A program made the translations under genes and the position numbers. The notes under the pieces were generated by a model. That model worked only from the letters and a program-made list of their open reading frames with translations. It had not been told where the DNA came from and did no database searches. 64,000 bases of DNA from Blautia sp. (GTDB taxonomy: Bacteria; Bacillota; Clostridia; Lachnospirales; Lachnospiraceae), in contig JAFVGK010000030.1 of assembly GCA_017475035.1 (NCBI GenBank), forward strand, positions 42,336-106,335. The letters run 5' to 3'. Shown here in pieces: positions 52,824 to 60,750 of this stretch (position 1 is its first letter; each line of letters starts with the position of its first letter).

Positions 52824-54185
52824 ATGTATAAAAAAAACCAACTGATTCATATAAGAATAGAAGACATCGGAACGGACGGAGAAGGAATCGGCCACTGTGA
52901 CGGCTTTACGGTTTTTGTAAAGGATGCCCTGGTGGGAGATGAAGTATCGGCAAAGCTGACCAAAGTGAAAAAAAACTATGCATACGCCAGGTGTGAAAAA
53001 ATCCTCACTCCTTCTCCGGATCGCGTTGCGCCAGGGTGTGCGATCGCGAAATCCTGCGGGGGCTGTCAGCTGCAGTCACTCTCTTATGAAAAACAGCTGG
53101 AGTTTAAGGCCAGAAAGGTGAGAGAAAACCTGGAACGGATCGGAGGGTTTGAGGATATTGCCAGGTCAGAGGAAAAAATTATTGGCATGGAAGACCCGTT
53201 CCGGTATAGAAATAAAGCGCAGTATCCGGTAGGAAGAAGTAAAGACGGCCGGCTGATTGCAGGCTTTTACGCCGGAAGGACACATGTCATCATGGAAACA
53301 GAGGATTGCCTGATCAGCGTTTCCGAAAACAGGCAAATCCTGCGTATCATTTTATCTCATATGGAGAAATACCGGATTGAACCATATAATGAAGCAACAG
53401 GTACCGGCCTGGTGCGCCATATACTGATCCGCAAAGGCTTTTCCTCCAAAGAGCTGATGGTTTGCCTGGTGCTGAATGGAGAACATCTGCCTCATCAGGA
53501 AGAGCTTGTTCAGAGCCTTGCCGGAATAAAGGGAATGACCAGCGTCAGCCTGAACATCAATAAAGAACAGACCAATGTAATTCTGGGCAGCAAACTTTTT
53601 AATCTGTTCGGAAACGGTTATATCACAGACCAGATCTCATCACTTCAGTTTCGGATCTCTCCCCTTTCATTTTTTCAGGTAAACCCGGTACAGACCAGAC
53701 GCCTGTACCAGAAAGTGTTAGAGTATGCAGATCTGCAGGGAGAGGAGACGGTATGGGATCTGTATTGCGGTGCAGGAACTATTTCGCTTTTTCTGGCGCA
53801 AAAGGCAAAACAGGTGATTGGGGTGGAAGTCGTACCTGAAGCAATCGAAAACGCCCGCGAGAACGCCCTGATCAACAACATCGAGAATGTTCTTTTCCAT
53901 GTTGGAAAAGCGGAAGAAATCGTCCCCGAAGAAGTTGAGAAAAAGAATGCGCGAGCGGACGTGGTCGTTGTAGATCCGCCGCGAAAGGGATGTGAAGAAA
54001 GCCTGCTGGCAACGATTCTTACGATGAAACCGGAACGCATTGTCTATGTCAGCTGCGACAGCGCGACTCTTGCAAGAGATCTGAAATATCTTTGTTCGAA
54101 TGAATACCGGTTGAACAGATTTTGCCCTGTAGACATGTTTCCCCAAACGGTCCATATAGAGACAGTAGCGCTCCTAAGCCTCTGA
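52824..54185 (+). CDS. rlmCD: 23S rRNA (uracil-5-)-methyltransferase RlmCD
   Basis: A 453-residue protein of the RlmCD/RlmD (RumA) family. It has an N-terminal TRAM domain (IRIEDIGTDGEGIGHCDGFTV), iron-sulfur cysteines (CAIAKSCGGCQLQ), SAM-binding VWDLYCGAGTISLFLA, DPPRKGC and the catalytic cysteine in YVSCDSATLARDL. It methylates uridines in 23S rRNA. ATG 52824 with AAGGAAAG upstream is preferred to ATG 52794. The prophage begins just after the stop codon, so the 3' end of this gene or the bases just after it are the likely integration site. Confidence 0.95.
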   Translation: MYKKNQLIHIRIEDIGTDGEGIGHCDGFTVFVKDALVGDEVSAKLTKVKKNYAYARCEKILTPSPDRVAPGCAIAKSCGGCQLQSLSYEKQLEFKARKVRENLERIGGFEDIARSEEKIIGMEDPFRYRNKAQYPVGRSKDGRLIAGFYAGRTHVIMETEDCLISVSENRQILRIILSHMEKYRIEPYNEATGTGLVRHILIRKGFSSKELMVCLVLNGEHLPHQEELVQSLAGIKGMTSVSLNINKEQTNVILGSKLFNLFGNGYITDQISSLQFRISPLSFFQVNPVQTRRLYQKVLEYADLQGEETVWDLYCGAGTISLFLAQKAKQVIGVEVVPEAIENARENALINNIENVLFHVGKAEEIVPEEVEKKNARADVVVVDPPRKGCEESLLATILTMKPERIVYVSCDSATLARDLKYLCSNEYRLNRFCPVDMFPQTVHIETVALLSL

Positions 54186-54315
54186 TTATCAGGGTTTCTG
54201 CCTTTTCAACCCTGCCCACGCGTGGGCATTTCCCACGATTTGCCCACGTGAGGGATTAAAATTCTCCTTTTGTGTTTTACGCTGTACATTCTGTTCGTGA
54301 ACAAAGTGTACACCG
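54186..54315. other. Prophage left end with candidate integrase binding sites
   Basis: The stretch between rlmCD and the integrase has a perfect 16-bp palindrome (54213-54228, TGCCCACGCGTGGGCA), three CCCACG boxes (54215, 54232, 54243), a CAGGGTT/AACCCTG hairpin, and a spaced palindrome at 54284-54311 (GTACA, TGTTC; GAACA, TGTAC). Such repeats suit integrase arm and core sites. The exact attachment core cannot be found because the right end is outside the window. Confidence 0.45.
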
Positions 54316-55566
54316 TCAGGATGTCTTACGTGCGGCAAGCTGATCAAAGAGCATCGCTGTTTTTTCCTGCATCTGCTCCGTGTCATGGACGTAGGTATTC
54401 AACGTGGTCGCAATGTCTGCGTGGCCAAGACGGCGCTGCACGTCCTTGATGTCTGCGCCGCCCTCGATCAGCATGGTTGCATGGGTATGCCGAAGGCTGT
54501 GGTAATCAAACGCAATCTTGAGCTCATGATGGATCACCCTGTTTGCATACTTCATGCTGTCCGGGGATGTGTACTGCCCATCTGCGGCGACGCAGACGAG
54601 CTTTATCTGCGGGAGCTGGCTGCCGAGACATTTAGGCGCGTGAATGATGCGCACAATATCCTGATTCTTCTCATCCTTTTCTTTGTGCCCGAAATGCAGC
54701 ATATACTGCCCGCCATATCTCAGCTCGTTTTCTGCCTGCCTTACCTTTTCCCTGCGGAGTGCATCCCTGAGCGTCTGCCCGATCTTGATGGTGCGCAATG
54801 ATCCATCTGTTTTTGGCGTCTCGATATACCATGCCGGAACCGCTTCTGACAGATCAGCCCCGACATGTTTGCGCTTCTGGGCCTGGTGATCTACCGTGAT
54901 CCACCCGCCATCGAGGTCGATGTTTTCCCATGTCAGCCCCAGCGCCTCACTGATCCTCATCCCGGTGTAGTAACCAAGGAGCAATGGGATCTCAAACCTC
55001 GTGCCCGTAAACCTGTCAATGATTTCCTGCCAATCGTCCGGCTGGAGGATGATCCTCTGCCGCGGCGGCTTTTCCGCTTTTGGAGTCTTGACCATCTTCA
55101 TCGGGTTTATCTTGATGTAATGGAGCGGTTCCACCGCATAATCCAGGGCTTCCGAGAAGGTGGAGAGGATCCCGCTTAAGTGGCTCTTCGAATACCCGTG
55201 CAGTTTCAGGCTGTTGGCGTATTCCTGAGCGGCCGCAGGAGTCAGGGAAGATAAGCGGTAGTGCCCGAAAGCTGGTTTCAGGTGGTTGTCTATGATGTTG
55301 CGGTAGGCAAGCTGCGTATTGTACTTAAGCTCGATTTTGCAATACAGGTCAAACCACTGGTCGAGGTAATCCGAAACGGTTGCCTCCGTCGGTTCAAATA
55401 CCTGGCCTGACTGGCTGTAAGATGCCATGGCCTCTGCCAGGGCAGCTTCGGCTTCTTTCTTCGTCCTGAAGCCGCCTTTCTCTTTTTGCTGGCGCTTGCC
55501 GTCTATGACTCCCATGTCGAAACGATAAGACCACGCGGCTCCTCGTTTTCGCACAGATCCTTTCAT
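54316..55566 (-). CDS. int: Phage-type tyrosine integrase
   Basis: A 416-residue tyrosine recombinase. An arm-binding N-terminus (KGSVRKRGAAWSYRFDMG), a SAM-like core-binding domain (VSDYLDQWFDLYC) and the catalytic domain follow. Catalytic residues: Arg in TGMRISEALGL, HSLRHTHATML (His-x-x-Arg), LGHADI (His) and Tyr in TLNTYVH. It integrates and excises the prophage. The start chosen (complement of 55564-55566) follows AGGAGGAAAAAC. It is read leftward, toward the rlmCD junction. Confidence 0.95.
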   Translation of the reverse strand: MKGSVRKRGAAWSYRFDMGVIDGKRQQKEKGGFRTKKEAEAALAEAMASYSQSGQVFEPTEATVSDYLDQWFDLYCKIELKYNTQLAYRNIIDNHLKPAFGHYRLSSLTPAAAQEYANSLKLHGYSKSHLSGILSTFSEALDYAVEPLHYIKINPMKMVKTPKAEKPPRQRIILQPDDWQEIIDRFTGTRFEIPLLLGYYTGMRISEALGLTWENIDLDGGWITVDHQAQKRKHVGADLSEAVPAWYIETPKTDGSLRTIKIGQTLRDALRREKVRQAENELRYGGQYMLHFGHKEKDEKNQDIVRIIHAPKCLGSQLPQIKLVCVAADGQYTSPDSMKYANRVIHHELKIAFDYHSLRHTHATMLIEGGADIKDVQRRLGHADIATTLNTYVHDTEQMQEKTAMLFDQLAARKTS

Positions 55567-55599
55567 GTTTTTCCTCCTTTCTGATTGCATCGCATCAGG

Positions 55600-55643
55600 A
55601 AGGATGATATAATCGTAATGTGGGCTTTGGTTATATCATCCTT
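55600..55643. other. Inverted repeat in the integrase leader
   Basis: AAGGATGATATAA (55600-55612) and TTATATCATCCTT (55631-55643) are perfect 13-bp inverted repeats across 18 bases. Their position before the integrase start suggests a regulator binding site or a leader hairpin. Confidence 0.6.
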
Positions 55644-55667
55644 TACGGATGCATTTCCAAAGTATTT

Positions 55668-55702
55668 ACTCCTTGCCGCTGTCACCGGCAGGGAGTTTTT
55701 TT
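55668..55702 (+). terminator. Plus-strand terminator in the integrase upstream region
   Basis: ACTCCTTGCCG pairs with CGGCAGGGAGT, followed by seven T. On the minus strand the hairpin is followed by A-rich sequence, so it acts on plus-strand transcripts. Confidence 0.65.
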
Positions 55703-55769
55703 GATCAGATCCTGATCCTGTCAAAAAAAAGTGCTTTTATTTTCCGGCAGGTGTGTGGTAGTATAAATA

Positions 55770-55922
55770 TATGGTGCTTTGCATGCCTGTGCCAGCAGGC
55801 ACATGGACATGGTGTAAAGATAACATACCGGTTACTGTCAGACCGGTGATGGTGGTGCAAATCCGTCTGTCCGTGTTTGTGTAGCTTACCGCTTTGATGG
55901 GAGCGGAAAGCTGTCATTTTTC
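55770..55922 (+). ncRNA. Candidate structured RNA in the prophage
   Basis: Three hairpins in a row: TGTGCC/GGCACA (loop AGCA), ACCGGT/ACCGGT (loop 9), and GCTTACCGCT/AGCGGAAAGC, then a T-run (CATTTTTC). The string GGTGCAAATCC at 55853-55863 recalls part of the cobalamin riboswitch core, but the rest of that riboswitch is not found. A TATAAA lies just before (55762). No plus-strand gene follows for 2.7 kb, so it would be a free small RNA. Confidence 0.3.
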
Positions 55923-56010
55923 ATTACTCCTCCTTTCTTACGAATGCGCGGTAGATGCAGAGCTGCCGCGCATTTGCATGGTGCAGGAGCGAAACCCCCT
56001 TTCCTTTAAG

Positions 56011-56038
56011 AGCCCCGCCGGTTTCGGTTGGGGCTTTT
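56011..56038 (+). terminator. Plus-strand terminator facing the HNH-like gene
   Basis: AGCCCC with inner CCG pairs with CGG and GGGGCT, followed by TTTT. It would end any plus-strand transcript starting in the integrase upstream region. A second perfect 8-bp hairpin (ATGCGCGG/CCGCGCAT) lies at about 55942-55972. With the candidate RNA and the terminator at 55668 this accounts for the 55567-56055 gap. Confidence 0.65.
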
Positions 56039-56055
56039 GTTGCTTCAGCGGGTTA

Positions 56056-56793
56056 TTACGATTTAAGCCCTCCGAATTTTTTAATAAATGGCTCATACCA
56101 TTCAAGGCTCCAATTTTTATCCTCACAGAGAGTTTTCAATTCCTGCTCATTATCAACATTATTTTGAGTGATGATGCTATGAGTCTCTTTGTTGACCAAC
56201 AGACCGTTTTCTACTTCTGTTCCAACCTCTGGGTATAATGAATAGCTCCTTATGTGAGAGAACTGGCACGTTCTCTTGACAAGCGGCTTCCCTGTCAGCT
56301 CATCAAAGAGAGCACCCCGGGCTTCCAGGATCGCCCATCTTTTTTTCTTCAGCTTCGACCTTTCCTGCTTCAAATTTTCTCTGCTGATGGTTCGGATTTT
56401 TTCGACATCGCCAGATTCCTGCATAGATATATATGTGTCGATGGATACACCAAGATTTGCGGCTTTCTTGGCTGTTGTTGCCGTTTCTCTGTCCCTGTCC
56501 ATCATCTCCAGTATCCTGGATCCGCGGATATACAAACATCCATCTATGGTTCGTTTATCTTCTTGTGGGGCGGTTCTGGCTTTTTTATCTGCGTTGTTTT
56601 TAGTTGTACGCAGAATTGTATGAAGGAATCTTGCATCCACCCAGATTCGCCCGTATTGGTCTGCCCCGCTGCCTTCCTTCCATGCCTTTCGGATTTGGTT
56701 CACTACTTTTTGGTTATACGTTTCATCATATTCCCTGTGCTTGAACAGCAAGTCCTTCGTGAGCTTCAGGAGGCTGGGCAGATTGAACACCAT
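56056..56793 (-). CDS. HNH-like protein in the prophage lysogeny region
   Basis: A 245-residue protein, rich in Lys/Arg in its middle (QERSKLKKKRWAILEAR). The C-terminal third, GKPLVKRTCQFSHI then ENGLLVNKETHSIIT, has the spacing of a degenerate HNH nuclease core (Cys/His, Asn-Gly-Leu, His). The start codon overlaps the stop codon of the upstream J-domain gene (TAATG), so the pair are translationally coupled. Function unknown; a lysogenic conversion or superinfection-exclusion role is possible from its place between integrase and repressor. Confidence 0.5.
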   Translation of the reverse strand: MVFNLPSLLKLTKDLLFKHREYDETYNQKVVNQIRKAWKEGSGADQYGRIWVDARFLHTILRTTKNNADKKARTAPQEDKRTIDGCLYIRGSRILEMMDRDRETATTAKKAANLGVSIDTYISMQESGDVEKIRTISRENLKQERSKLKKKRWAILEARGALFDELTGKPLVKRTCQFSHIRSYSLYPEVGTEVENGLLVNKETHSIITQNNVDNEQELKTLCEDKNWSLEWYEPFIKKFGGLKS

Positions 56794-57242
56794 TAGTTCT
56801 TCCCGAGCATTCCGGCATAGATGCCGTTCAGCTCTTCGGAAGCCTGACGCGCATATGGATGAGTTGAAACATCCGGATGGACGTGTTTGGCAATATTCTG
56901 CATCCACCTCCTGGCGGCTGTCTCACTGCCATAATGAATCTTATTGATTCCAAGTTTGTCAGCTCTGGCCTCCCCGTCAAGCTGTGTCAGGTAAAAAATA
57001 TACATAGCTTCTTCGGACTTAAAGAAAGGGTCATCCCATGTTGAGGGCTCTTTTTCTTCTTTTTTAGCGGGTTTGCTGGTTACCTGATTATATTTCTGGA
57101 TGGTTTCGAACATTGCGGCCCAAGAGTTTGTTTTTCCCTTAAAACCCAGACTGCCGACCGTATCCTGAAATATTTTTCTGACCTCTACGAGCTTCCCGCA
57201 CTGCTTCAATTCATCTACAGATTTCGCCTGGAAAATTGTCAT
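56793..57242 (-). CDS. J-domain-like protein in the prophage lysogeny region
   Basis: A 149-residue protein. The C-terminal 55 residues (SETAARRWMQNIAKHVHPDVSTHP, then ELNGIYAGML) match the J-domain pattern with its HPD tripeptide, which stimulates Hsp70 (DnaK). The N-terminal part is unassigned. GGGGGAACAGGGAAG precedes the start. It is coupled to the HNH-like gene. It could recruit DnaK to control the partner protein or the phage, but this is inferred. Confidence 0.6.
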   Translation of the reverse strand: MTIFQAKSVDELKQCGKLVEVRKIFQDTVGSLGFKGKTNSWAAMFETIQKYNQVTSKPAKKEEKEPSTWDDPFFKSEEAMYIFYLTQLDGEARADKLGINKIHYGSETAARRWMQNIAKHVHPDVSTHPYARQASEELNGIYAGMLGKN

Positions 57243-57291
57243 CTTCCCTGTTCCCCCTTTTGTTTATTTGCAATTCGTTACTTCCTTTCCT

Positions 57292-57948
57292 TTATCCAAC
57301 CGGAAAGAAAGCATCAAGATCCCTCTCCAAAAATGCAATGTCTGCGAAGCGTGGATAATTTTGCGTAAGCCACGCCGTTCTTTCGTCGAAGAGCTGCTGA
57401 CGCTTTGACGGTTCCCTTTTCTTTATGCTTATCGCCGGCCTGATCGGGATCGCCATGAATTCTGTCAGATCCAGCGGCGGCCTGAAGTGATCCAGAATCC
57501 GCTCACCGGCAGACCTGTCATAATAAAAAGAACCGATCAGCGCATGGTTGGCTGCCAAAATAGATATATCAAAATAGATACTTATTTTTTCTGCGCTGCC
57601 GAACCTGCGGTCGATAATAACCGCTGGCGGTGCAAGGATGCCCGAGGCGAAAGCGTCCGCTTCGTCCTCGTCGCTTGTCTGCAGAACATAGTGTCCAATC
57701 TCATGCATGAGGTTAAACCGGATCCTCCTCCTGCTGTTCTTCTGGTTGTAGCAGATCATCATGTCATCATAGCTGGTAAAGGCATCACCGGAGCATAAAC
57801 ATAAAAGTTTATATTCCTCATGGTTTTTTGCCAGATCTCCATAACTGACCAGTGTGAAACCGAGTGCCTTGACAATGGCGTAACAGTCAATCGGGAAATC
57901 CCTGATATTGCATTTCCGGTAAATCTCCACTATTTCTGACTCGTACAC
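57292..57948 (-). CDS. ImmA/IrrE-type metallopeptidase
   Basis: A 218-residue protein with the zinc-peptidase motif LMHEIGHYVL (HEIGH) followed by DEDEADAFASGILAP, the typical third-ligand region of ImmA/IrrE proteins. Relatives cleave phage or integrative-element repressors to start induction. Its gene lies just downstream of the repressor gene in the same leftward group, so the repressor is the natural target. Confidence 0.85.
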   Translation of the reverse strand: MYESEIVEIYRKCNIRDFPIDCYAIVKALGFTLVSYGDLAKNHEEYKLLCLCSGDAFTSYDDMMICYNQKNSRRRIRFNLMHEIGHYVLQTSDEDEADAFASGILAPPAVIIDRRFGSAEKISIYFDISILAANHALIGSFYYDRSAGERILDHFRPPLDLTEFMAIPIRPAISIKKREPSKRQQLFDERTAWLTQNYPRFADIAFLERDLDAFFPVG

Positions 57949-57966
57949 TTTCCTATCCCCTACGGC

Positions 57967-58446
57967 TCAACCCTCTGGATGCTCTTCTCGCCACCTTCTT
58001 GTGATACTCAGAATCTTCTCTTTGTCACTGGGTGACAGATCCCTGCCGTTTCTGGCGACCAGTTGCCCTGATCCACGATCCAGTGTCAGTTCAACAACTT
58101 TGTTACTTGCTTCGTCTTCTGCACACCGAGCATATTCTTCGTCAGTTACGATTGTGACGATCTTCTTACCGTGTCCGTCTAAACATCTAAATTTTTTAAT
58201 ATGTTCTTTCTCTTCTGACGATAAATGCTCCGCTTGCTGAAAATCCCTCATTTCATCTTGAAGTAGAAAATTAGCATCCACTCCCAAGGCTGTCATTATT
58301 TTTGAGAGCGTAAACATTGACGGTTCTCTCCCGTCTCGTTCATATCCAGACAGCGTTGATTTAGCAATGCCAACCATACTGGCAAGCTGCTCTTGACTCA
58401 TTCCCGCGTTCTTTCTGGCTTCTCGCAGTCTGTCTTTAAGAGCCAT
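57967..58446 (-). CDS. Phage CI-like repressor (XRE HTH)
   Basis: A 159-residue protein with an N-terminal XRE helix-turn-helix (LREARKNAGMSQEQLASMVGIAKSTLSGYERDGREPS). The C-terminal part lacks the Ser-Lys LexA-type peptidase motifs, which fits cleavage or inactivation by the neighbouring ImmA-like protein. GGGAGGTGAAATA precedes the start. It faces a Cro-like gene across divergent promoters, the classic lysogeny switch. Confidence 0.85.
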   Translation of the reverse strand: MALKDRLREARKNAGMSQEQLASMVGIAKSTLSGYERDGREPSMFTLSKIMTALGVDANFLLQDEMRDFQQAEHLSSEEKEHIKKFRCLDGHGKKIVTIVTDEEYARCAEDEASNKVVELTLDRGSGQLVARNGRDLSPSDKEKILSITRRWREEHPEG

Positions 58447-58469
58447 TATTTCACCTCCCTTCCAGTATG

Positions 58470-58498
58470 ATTATACGACGGTGAAACAATGTGGTCAA
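58470..58498 (-). promoter_or_regulatory. Leftward promoter of the repressor
   Basis: On the minus strand TTGACC (58498-58493), a 17-base spacer and a perfect TATAAT (58475-58470). TATACGAC just beside the -10 is inverted relative to GTCGTATA in the rightward promoter, a likely operator half-site. Confidence 0.75.
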
Positions 58499-58531
58499 GG
58501 TAAAATTTCCGAGAAATGCGGAAAAAATGTC

Positions 58532-58560
58532 TTGACAAGTGCGAGTAAGTCGTATATTAT
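58532..58560 (+). promoter_or_regulatory. Rightward early promoter
   Basis: TTGACA (58532-58537), a 17-base spacer and TATTAT (58555-58560). GTCGTATA overlaps the -10, and an AGTA/TACT inverted repeat follows near 58576-58588. Repressor bound to these sites would block the rightward transcript. Confidence 0.75.
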
Positions 58561-58606
58561 GAGTGACGAGGACGAGTATCTCGTACTTCTAGAAGGAGGT
58601 GATTTA

Positions 58607-58825
58607 ATGCGCTTGTCAAGAAACACAAATCAACCAGTCGCGCGAAACATCAAGAGGATCATCGACGACAACGGTCTGAAGCAGGGATTTGTTGCAAAAA
58701 AGGCAAACATTCCGGAGAAGAGATTTTCCGATATGCTGAACAGCCGGCAGATCATAAGACCGTGTGATGTGGTTGCTATAGCGGCTGCTTTGTCGGTTGA
58801 TACAAGCACATTGTTTGTAATTTAA
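58607..58825 (+). CDS. Cro-like XRE regulator
   Basis: A 72-residue protein with one helix-turn-helix (NIKRIIDDNGLKQGFVAKKANIPEKRFSDMLNSRQII). It is the first rightward gene after the switch, as cro is in lambdoid phages. The start ATG 58607 is preceded by AGAAGGAGGTGAT; the frame is open further upstream through the promoter region but that part is not expected to be translated. Confidence 0.75.
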   Translation: MRLSRNTNQPVARNIKRIIDDNGLKQGFVAKKANIPEKRFSDMLNSRQIIRPCDVVAIAAALSVDTSTLFVI

Positions 58826-58884
58826 AAAATGCTCACCAAGGAAAGTAACCAAACGATCAGTCTTAATCGAAAGGAGGTGATGAA

Positions 58885-59292
58885 ATGTCGGTCAAAGACC
58901 AGTTGTATAAAGCCCTTGTTTTGAAGAACATCACGCAGTCAGACCTGCACAGGATGACGGGGATCAGCAAGAGCGCAATCAGCTCTTACCTTTCCGGTAA
59001 ATGCGTCCCGAGCGATCTTCAGAGAAGAAAGATCCTTGAAGCTCTCGAGCTTCCCTCTGATTACTTCGATGAAAAGGAAGAACCAGAAGTGTTCAGGATG
59101 CCGGAAAAGATTCCAAGGATCACTCCGCTGCAGGCGGCAAAAGTGATGGGGGTGTCGGCAAGGACCGTGGAGAACGGTCTGAAAAACAAGGCTTTCCCGT
59201 GGGGATATGCAATCAAGAATCCCGACGGGAAATACACCTACTGGATCAACGCGATGAAGTTCGCACAGATCGAGATGGGGGGGATATGTTAA
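58885..59292 (+). CDS. Two-HTH phage regulator (XRE plus excisionase-like)
   Basis: A 135-residue protein. Residues 1-65 are an XRE helix-turn-helix (NITQSDLHRMTGISKSAISSYLSGK). Residues about 78-130 (ITPLQAAKVMGVSARTVENGL, PDGKYTYWIN) look like a MerR/excisionase-type winged helix. It could act both as a regulator and in excision. AAAGGAGGTGATGAA precedes the start. Confidence 0.65.
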   Translation: MSVKDQLYKALVLKNITQSDLHRMTGISKSAISSYLSGKCVPSDLQRRKILEALELPSDYFDEKEEPEVFRMPEKIPRITPLQAAKVMGVSARTVENGLKNKAFPWGYAIKNPDGKYTYWINAMKFAQIEMGGIC

Positions 59293-59301
59293 GGAGGCGC
59301 A

Positions 59302-59541
59302 ATGAAAAAAATGAGTTTACCTGCAAAGGGGAAAGGAGGGCATTTGGAAGTGAGGAGGACTGCAGCGGCCGTCAGGCAGTGGCTTTACACACACAAAACC
59401 ATGCTCGATCAGGCGCGGGCATCGGATGATAAGCAGAGAGCCAACGATCTCATAAACGAGATCTATGGATTCAAAGAAGGACTGAAGATTTCCTTTCGGG
59501 ATGTGCTTGTTGACGCCTGGTTTGAGAATGTGGGGCTTTGA
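59302..59541 (+). CDS. Small prophage protein of unknown function
   Basis: A 79-residue protein, helical and charged (VRRTAAAVRQWLYTHKTMLDQARASD). TAAGGAGGCGC lies upstream of the start, and it begins a few bases after the preceding stop. I do not recognise it. Confidence 0.55.
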   Translation: MKKMSLPAKGKGGHLEVRRTAAAVRQWLYTHKTMLDQARASDDKQRANDLINEIYGFKEGLKISFRDVLVDAWFENVGL

Positions 59542-59562
59542 TAAAGAAAGGGGAAGTGAAAA

Positions 59563-59820
59563 ATGATGCTTACGCAGCAGATCAAGATTGACGAGGATTC
59601 CAACAGCATGTCTGTTGAGGAAATGAAGAAGCGTGTCAGGGATGCCTGGAAGAAGGAAAAGCGCAGCTATGACATTTACGTCAAGCTGTGCAAGGACGGA
59701 TCGGTCGGGAGCCGTTACTCATGGCTCATGATGGCTCACGAGACGCTGATCCGCGAGATGACCCTCAAGACACTGATGGTTGACCTTGGGATCACGGAAA
59801 ATGAGGTGGATGCTTTATGA
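59563..59820 (+). CDS. Small prophage protein of unknown function
   Basis: An 85-residue helical protein (VEEMKKRVRDAWKKEKRSYD). GAAAGGGGAAG precedes the start. It overlaps the next gene by ATGA. Not recognised. Confidence 0.55.
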   Translation: MMLTQQIKIDEDSNSMSVEEMKKRVRDAWKKEKRSYDIYVKLCKDGSVGSRYSWLMMAHETLIREMTLKTLMVDLGITENEVDAL

Positions 59821-60023
59821 TATCGGTCATTTGTGAATTTACGATGGGGCAACTGGAAGTGATAGAGAACGCCGTTGGACAGGCACTCTGCCACGAAACA
59901 GGATCCCACAAAGACGTCCTCACCGATGCCTGGAATGCCATCCGGTACCAAAGGTCATATGGACGATTAAAAAAAGCGCCCCATGCTGATGGACAGGCGA
60001 GGGACGCTTCGGGGAAATTTTGA
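59817..60023 (+). CDS. Small prophage protein of unknown function
   Basis: A 68-residue frame starting in the ATGA overlap with the gene before. The residues look ordinary (MGQLEVIENAVGQALCHETG) but there is no recognised family, and the second half passes through a hairpin-rich stretch, so it may be shorter or not real. Confidence 0.4.
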   Translation: MISVICEFTMGQLEVIENAVGQALCHETGSHKDVLTDAWNAIRYQRSYGRLKKAPHADGQARDASGKF

Positions 60024-60077
60024 GTGCATAGCAAAAACACTCTTTCCACATTTTATGCAAAGGAAGGGGAAAAGTCA

Positions 60078-60740
60078 ATGGAAAGCCGCCCGTATATTGC
60101 GATCGACACAGCCGACAGGGGAAAGTGGCTGGAGGCGAGAACGAGAGGCATTGGCGGGTCTGATGCGGCGGCTATCGTTGGGCTGTCGCCATTTAAGACA
60201 AACGTGCAGCTCTTCGAGGAAAAGACAGGGGAAAGAAAACCCGAAGACATCTCGGATAAACCGTACGTTGCTTACGGCACTGCCGCAGAACCGCTGATCA
60301 GGGAGCTATTCCGGCTGGACTATCCCGAGTACCAGGTTGATTACCATGAAAACCGCATCCTGCGGAGTACAAGGCACCCATTCATGCAGGCCTCCCTCGA
60401 CGGGGAGCTGACAGACCTTGAGGGACGCAGGGGGATACTGGAGATCAAGGCATCAAACATAATGGGGCAGCTCTCGTGGAAGAAATGGGAGGACAGGATC
60501 CCAGACAACTATTATTGCCAGATCCTGCACTACTTCCTGGTTACCGGATACGATTTCGCTATCCTGCGGGCACATCTGGTTTTTACCAGCGGAAAGGATA
60601 TCCGCACATCCGCCAGGCATTATTTTATTGAAAGGTCGGATGTGGAAGAGGATATGAAATATCTGGCAGAAAAAGAGCAAGAGTTCTGGGAGCGGATCAA
60701 GACAGGGCGGAAGCCTCCGCTGCTGCTGCCGTCATTGTAA
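60078..60740 (+). CDS. YqaJ-type phage exonuclease
   Basis: A 220-residue protein of the YqaJ/lambda-exonuclease family. The motif GIGGSDAAAIVGLSPF opens the fold; catalytic residues lie in ASLDGEL (Asp) and ILEIKAS (Glu-x-Lys). It degrades one DNA strand to make single-stranded ends for the RecT annealing protein encoded 860 bases on. ATG 60078 is preferred, with AAGGGGAAAA upstream, over an in-frame GTG at 60024. Confidence 0.9.
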   Translation: MESRPYIAIDTADRGKWLEARTRGIGGSDAAAIVGLSPFKTNVQLFEEKTGERKPEDISDKPYVAYGTAAEPLIRELFRLDYPEYQVDYHENRILRSTRHPFMQASLDGELTDLEGRRGILEIKASNIMGQLSWKKWEDRIPDNYYCQILHYFLVTGYDFAILRAHLVFTSGKDIRTSARHYFIERSDVEEDMKYLAEKEQEFWERIKTGRKPPLLLPSL

Positions 60741-60750
60741 GGGGGAGAAA

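Noticed and set aside
55840-55870. Cobalamin riboswitch
   Set aside because: Only GGTGCAAATCC matches. The AGGGAA and CCACTG parts are missing and no cobalamin gene follows.
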